11,959 nucleotides of DNA from an uncultured Collinsella sp. (GTDB taxonomy: Bacteria > Actinomycetota > Coriobacteriia > Coriobacteriales > Coriobacteriaceae). Positions 6,901 to 11,959 of the stretch are shown in pieces (position 1 is the first letter of the stretch; every line of letters starts with the position of its first letter). The stretch covers positions 1 through 11,959 of the forward strand of contig CATVQO010000034.1 in assembly GCA_958346165.1 (NCBI GenBank), read 5' to 3'. Both the position numbers and the translations under genes were made by a program. The notes beneath the pieces were generated by a model. That model searched no databases. It was not told the DNA's origin and saw nothing but the letters and a program-made list of their open reading frames with translations.

Positions 6901-6986
6901 GACTGTCCCAAGCTGCCGGCAGGAAAGGAACGTCCCCAAGTGCCGGGTTTCCGCAGCCTGCAATGCTCCTCATGAACAGCCGCCTC

Positions 6987-7026
6987 AATAACAAAAGCCC
7001 CTGCGGCCGAAGCGGACCGCGGGGGC
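6987..7026 (-). terminator. Rho-independent terminator of the PTS/GH1 operon
   Basis: GCCCCTGCGG (6997-7006) pairs with CCGCGGGGGC (7017-7026), ten positions with one mismatch on the minus strand, around a 10-base loop. On the minus strand the stem is followed by TTTTGTTATT (6996..6987). It lies 16 bp after the stop codon of the GH1 gene, where the right-hand operon should end. Confidence 0.85.
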
Positions 7027-7042
7027 AACAGACCTGCAAGAG

Positions 7043-9848
<2,806 letters not shown>

Positions 9849-9857
9849 GGTTGCCTC

Positions 9858-10151
9858 CTAACCCAACAGCGACTGGGCGAGTGCCAGCACGTTGGCGGCG
9901 TTGCCCATGCCGTAGTCCTGTGCGGGGATGACCGCGGTCGGCTTACCGCTCCCCTGCTTGACGGTGTTGAGCTGGTAGGACACCTGCGGCCCCAAGAGCA
10001 GCACGTCATAATTGGCGCACGTCTCCTGATACTCGCCGATACCCACCGCATCGATATCGAGCTCGATGCCGTTTTGCTCCGCATATTTCTCGAGTTTCTT
10101 CATCAGAATGCTTGTAGACAGACCAGCTGCGCAAACAAGAAGGATCTTCAT
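9858..10151 (-). CDS. PTS lactose/cellobiose-family EIIB
   Basis: This 97-residue soluble phosphocarrier passes phosphate from EIIA to the incoming sugar. MKILLVCAAGLSTSILMKKL holds the phospho-acceptor cysteine C7 with the glycine/serine P-loop of cellobiose-type IIB proteins. LLGPQVSYQL near residues 52-61 matches the family's second conserved stretch. Start: an earlier in-frame ATG at 10169 exists, but AAGGG lies eight bases before the ATG at 10151 and the family begins right at MKI. It is separated by 46 bp from EIIA and 9 bp from EIIC. Confidence 0.94.
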   Translation of the reverse strand: MKILLVCAAGLSTSILMKKLEKYAEQNGIELDIDAVGIGEYQETCANYDVLLLGPQVSYQLNTVKQGSGKPTAVIPAQDYGMGNAANVLALAQSLLG

Positions 10152-10197
10152 AAGGGATTCCCTTCGCATTGATTGGTTGGATAGTCACCGCACGCCG

Positions 10198-10524
10198 CTA
10201 GGCGTTCTTGGTTGCAGTGCGCTCATACAGGCAGATCAGCTCCTGCACGAGCTCCTGAGCAAGCATGGAGCACATGAGGTGGTCCTGAGCATGGACCAGC
10301 AACACATCCACCGACAGATGCTCGCCCGCTGCCTCAGTCGAAAGCAGCTGCGTTTGGATGTGGTGAGCCTTGATTCCCGCATCCTTTGACTGCTTCATGA
10401 GTTTGGCGGCGGCGTCAAAATCCCCCGCCTTTGCCTTTTCAAGGGCTTCGAAGGCAAGGCTGCGTGCCTCTCCCGCTGCAGCGACCAGCTGAAACGAAAC
10501 CATCTCGGTTCCCTGATCGTCCAT
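10198..10524 (-). CDS. PTS lactose/cellobiose-family EIIA
   Basis: This 108-residue, all-helical soluble phosphocarrier (EIIA-Lac type, a trimer in characterised members) takes phosphate from HPr and gives it to EIIB. LLVHAQDHLM contains the phospho-histidine H78 and the following D81 near the metal site. EALEKAKAGDFDAAAKLMKQSK is the usual helix-turn-helix N-terminal core. GAGGAG lies about 7-8 bases before the ATG. It is the first structural gene of the PTS operon. The 119 bp upstream, up to the regulator stop, contain no ORF and no terminator hairpin; a palindrome GAATATTC (10561-10568) is the only symmetric element seen and could be an operator, but a clear promoter could not be assigned. 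General PTS proteins EI and HPr are not in the window. Confidence 0.94.
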   Translation of the reverse strand: MDDQGTEMVSFQLVAAAGEARSLAFEALEKAKAGDFDAAAKLMKQSKDAGIKAHHIQTQLLSTEAAGEHLSVDVLLVHAQDHLMCSMLAQELVQELICLYERTATKNA

Positions 10525-10643
10525 AACGGTCTCCTCTCCCGTGATGTTTGGTTTGTACTTGAATATTCGAAACGCCTATCTCCCGCCCGCAATCCTCGAG
10601 GTTTATTGCAGGTAGACTGACAGGGTCATCGACAAAAGAAGTC

Positions 10644-11959
10644 TTAAGCCGTATGCGCTTGCACAAGCGCCATCAGCTCATGCCAGGACCGGCGCTCGCG
10701 TAGGCGCTCGACCCCCTGGCGGTCCATAAAGATCTCGGCGAGCAGTGAGCTCAAGATCCGCGCCTCATCGCCGCCCGACCGGGCAAACGACACCATAAAG
10801 ACGATATCGACCTCATGGCCGTATTCGTCCCAAAGAATGGGATGTTCGAGCAGGCCCACGGTAACAAAGGCCTCGGCGCTCAAGGGATGCATCCCATGGG
10901 GCATGGCTACCCCATTGCCAAACGAGGTGGCGCTCGCGCTCTCGCGCTCGGCGACCTCTTGGGCAAACTGGGCATCGACACGGCCGCTCTCGACGGCGCG
11001 CTCGGAGAGATATCGGAGAACGGCCTGCTTCGACGACGCCTCAACGCGGTTGAAGAACAGGGCACGGCTAAAGAAAGAGCTCACGGAGTCCGATTGCGCA
11101 GTGTCGTCGCTCAGCACCTTGCGGATAGCGTTGACATCGCTCGTCTCCAAGAAGAAATCGGCCTCGCGGACGGGCACGGGCAACTTGACGTTGAGCGGCA
11201 CCGTTGTGAACACGTAGTCGATATGCGAAAAATCGAACGTTCCCACGCGGGCGACATCGCATGTCTCAATCGAATCGATATACATGCCAAACTGCTTGCG
11301 GTACTGGTGCTCGAGCATACGGGCGCTTCCCGCTCCCGAGGCGCACACGATCAGGATGCGTTTGCGACGCGGCTGGTCGGCTTGCTGCTCGAGGGCCAGG
11401 GCAAATGCCATGGCGATGTAGCCGAGCTCTTCATCAGAGGGCTGGCTGCCAAAATGACGCTCGAGTACCTGCGAGGTGCCAGCTGCCATCGAATAGGCCA
11501 ACGGAAACCTCGTCTTGATATCGGGCAGCATGGGGTTATCCATATGCATGTGATATTCAAGGCGATAGCCCAGAGGGCCGATATGCCGAGCAAGGTTCAT
11601 GCGAAGTTCAAGATCGCCGCTAAAGTCAAACCTAAACTCATCGTTGACCGCACGTACCATCTCGGAAGCAATCTCCCACATCTCGTCCGAGATAACGGCA
11701 GAGCCCTTCTCGGGCACGCCCGTGCCCCTGCCGAGCAAATGGATTGCGATAAAGGCAACCTCTTCTCGGGGCATGCTCACGCCCAGGGCATCCTTGATGT
11801 TTGCGGCAATCTGGAAAGCCGCGGCGTATTCGCGCGTTCCCTCCAGTTTTTGAACGTCCGATTCTGCAGCTGGGACATAGCAGCCCTGCTCGATGCGGCC
11901 AAGAGCAATCAAAACCACCCCTAAAAGGGGTGGTTTGCTCTTAGGGTATAACCCTTGGA
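10644..11959 (-). CDS. LicR-type PTS-regulated transcriptional regulator, 5' part missing (partial or truncated)
   Basis: Numbering runs from the GTG codon at 11918; the frame stays open to the right edge. Visible domains: second half of PRD1 (1-65, H60 in FIAIHLLG), PRD2 (about 90-180, H112 in ARHIGPLGYRL), an EIIB-like domain (187-275, C192 in VCASGAGSA) and a Mtl/Fru-type EIIA (280-424, H341 in GNGVAMPHG). This is the C-terminal two thirds of a LicR/MtlR-like regulator of about 640 residues, which activates its PTS operon when phosphorylated suitably by HPr and EIIs. The helix-turn-helix region and first half of PRD1 are not in the window. The PRD1 homology stops at residue 1, where the first conserved His should fall, and there a palindrome starts; upstream codons (KSKPPLLG) do not look like PRD. 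The gene may therefore be 5'-truncated. PRD2 has Ala where its second His is usual (GYIAMAFALALE). Position before EIIA supports control of the operon. Confidence 0.85.
   Translation of the reverse strand, partial: QGLYPKSKPPLLGVVLIALGRIEQGCYVPAAESDVQKLEGTREYAAAFQIAANIKDALGVSMPREEVAFIAIHLLGRGTGVPEKGSAVISDEMWEIASEMVRAVNDEFRFDFSGDLELRMNLARHIGPLGYRLEYHMHMDNPMLPDIKTRFPLAYSMAAGTSQVLERHFGSQPSDEELGYIAMAFALALEQQADQPRRKRILIVCASGAGSARMLEHQYRKQFGMYIDSIETCDVARVGTFDFSHIDYVFTTVPLNVKLPVPVREADFFLETSDVNAIRKVLSDDTAQSDSVSSFFSRALFFNRVEASSKQAVLRYLSERAVESGRVDAQFAQEVAERESASATSFGNGVAMPHGMHPLSAEAFVTVGLLEHPILWDEYGHEVDIVFMVSFARSGGDEARILSSLLAEIFMDRQGVERLRERRSWHELMALVQAHTA
11901..11942. repeat. Palindromic, terminator-like hairpin at the 5' end of the regulator reading frame
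   Basis: AAACCACCCC (11912-11921) pairs perfectly with GGGGTGGTTT (11927-11936) around a 5-base loop, and AAGAGC (11901-11906) pairs with GCTCTT (11937-11942) outside a 5-base one-sided bulge, giving sixteen pairs. On the minus strand the inner stem ends in TTTTGATT, like a weak terminator. A second small palindrome AGGGT/ACCCT follows at 11943-11955. Either the element is a terminator or repeat that abuts a truncated regulator, or it is an unusual fold inside an intact coding sequence. Confidence 0.6.

Larger units (their letters stand above)
6599..6946. repeat. Intergenic repeat mosaic bounded by inverted GGGGACAG / CTGTCCC motifs (REP/BIME-like)
   Basis: The 453-bp gap 6590-7042 holds no gene. 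Its left side has two GGGGACAG copies (6606-6613, 6633-6640), the first in the loop of ACTCATT/AATGAGT (6599-6605, 6619-6625). Its right side has GACTGTCCC (6901-6909), an exact inverse of GGGACAGTC (6634-6642), then ACGTCCCC (6930-6937) within a CCGGCA/TGCCGG stem (6916-6921, 6941-6946). Arrays of palindromic units with inverted G-rich ends resemble REP/BIME or small non-autonomous elements mobilised by Y1 (RAYT) transposases. That identity is inferred; no transposase is in the window. Confidence 0.65.

Noticed and set aside
6643..6963. Minus-strand 106-codon frame in the repeat region
   Set aside because: It runs through the diverged 62-bp repeat units and palindromes, shows no protein-like motif and has no credible ribosome binding site.
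10525..10643. Promoter for the PTS structural genes in the gap after the regulator
   Set aside because: No -35/-10 pair with acceptable spacing was evident; only the short palindrome GAATATTC stands out, which is not enough to call.

Overview
The window reads as high-GC bacterial chromosome with strong AGGAGG-type ribosome binding sites and short intergenic gaps. Gene content (LytTR two-component pair, lactose/cellobiose-type PTS with a GH1 phospho-glycosidase, an APC permease with an amidohydrolase) and the style of the intergenic repeats suggest a gut actinobacterium of the Coriobacteriia, perhaps close to Collinsella. That assignment is an inference from gene style; there is no marker gene here.

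Layout. Positions 96-5233 are all on the minus strand, so transcription runs right to left: an APC amino-acid/peptide-type permease (3782-5233), a metal-dependent amidohydrolase (2373-3650), a probable terminator near 2290-2313, then a LytS-like sensor kinase (869-2254) and its LytTR response regulator (96-830). Another gene appears to begin exactly at the left edge (ATG at 3..1). The permease has a long, hairpin-rich upstream region (about 5255-5490), and a second structured segment lies between permease and amidohydrolase (3681-3775). A single plus-strand gene (5588-6589) encodes a membrane-anchored C39-like cysteine peptidase with a long basic, disordered N-terminus.

Positions 6590-7042 contain no gene. 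They hold a mosaic of inverted GGGGACAG/CTGTCCC motifs around a 19-pair hairpin and three copies of a GGGATG..TTTCCG unit spaced exactly 62 bp apart, followed by the terminator of the minus-strand operon to the right. That operon is a classic beta-glucoside PTS cluster read right to left: a LicR-type PRD/EIIB/EIIA regulator (10644 to the right edge), EIIA-Lac (10198-10524), EIIB (9858-10151), EIIC (8499-9848) and a GH1 6-phospho-beta-glucosidase (7043-8497). Sugar enters and is phosphorylated by IIA-IIB-IIC, the GH1 enzyme splits the phosphorylated disaccharide or glycoside, and the regulator senses PTS phosphorylation state.

The most noteworthy points are the repeat mosaic at 6599-6946 and the right edge. 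There the PRD1 domain of the regulator loses homology exactly where a 16-pair palindrome begins, suggesting that the regulator is truncated or has been joined to a repeat and lacks its DNA-binding half. I found no evidence for a wholly new defence or biosynthetic system.
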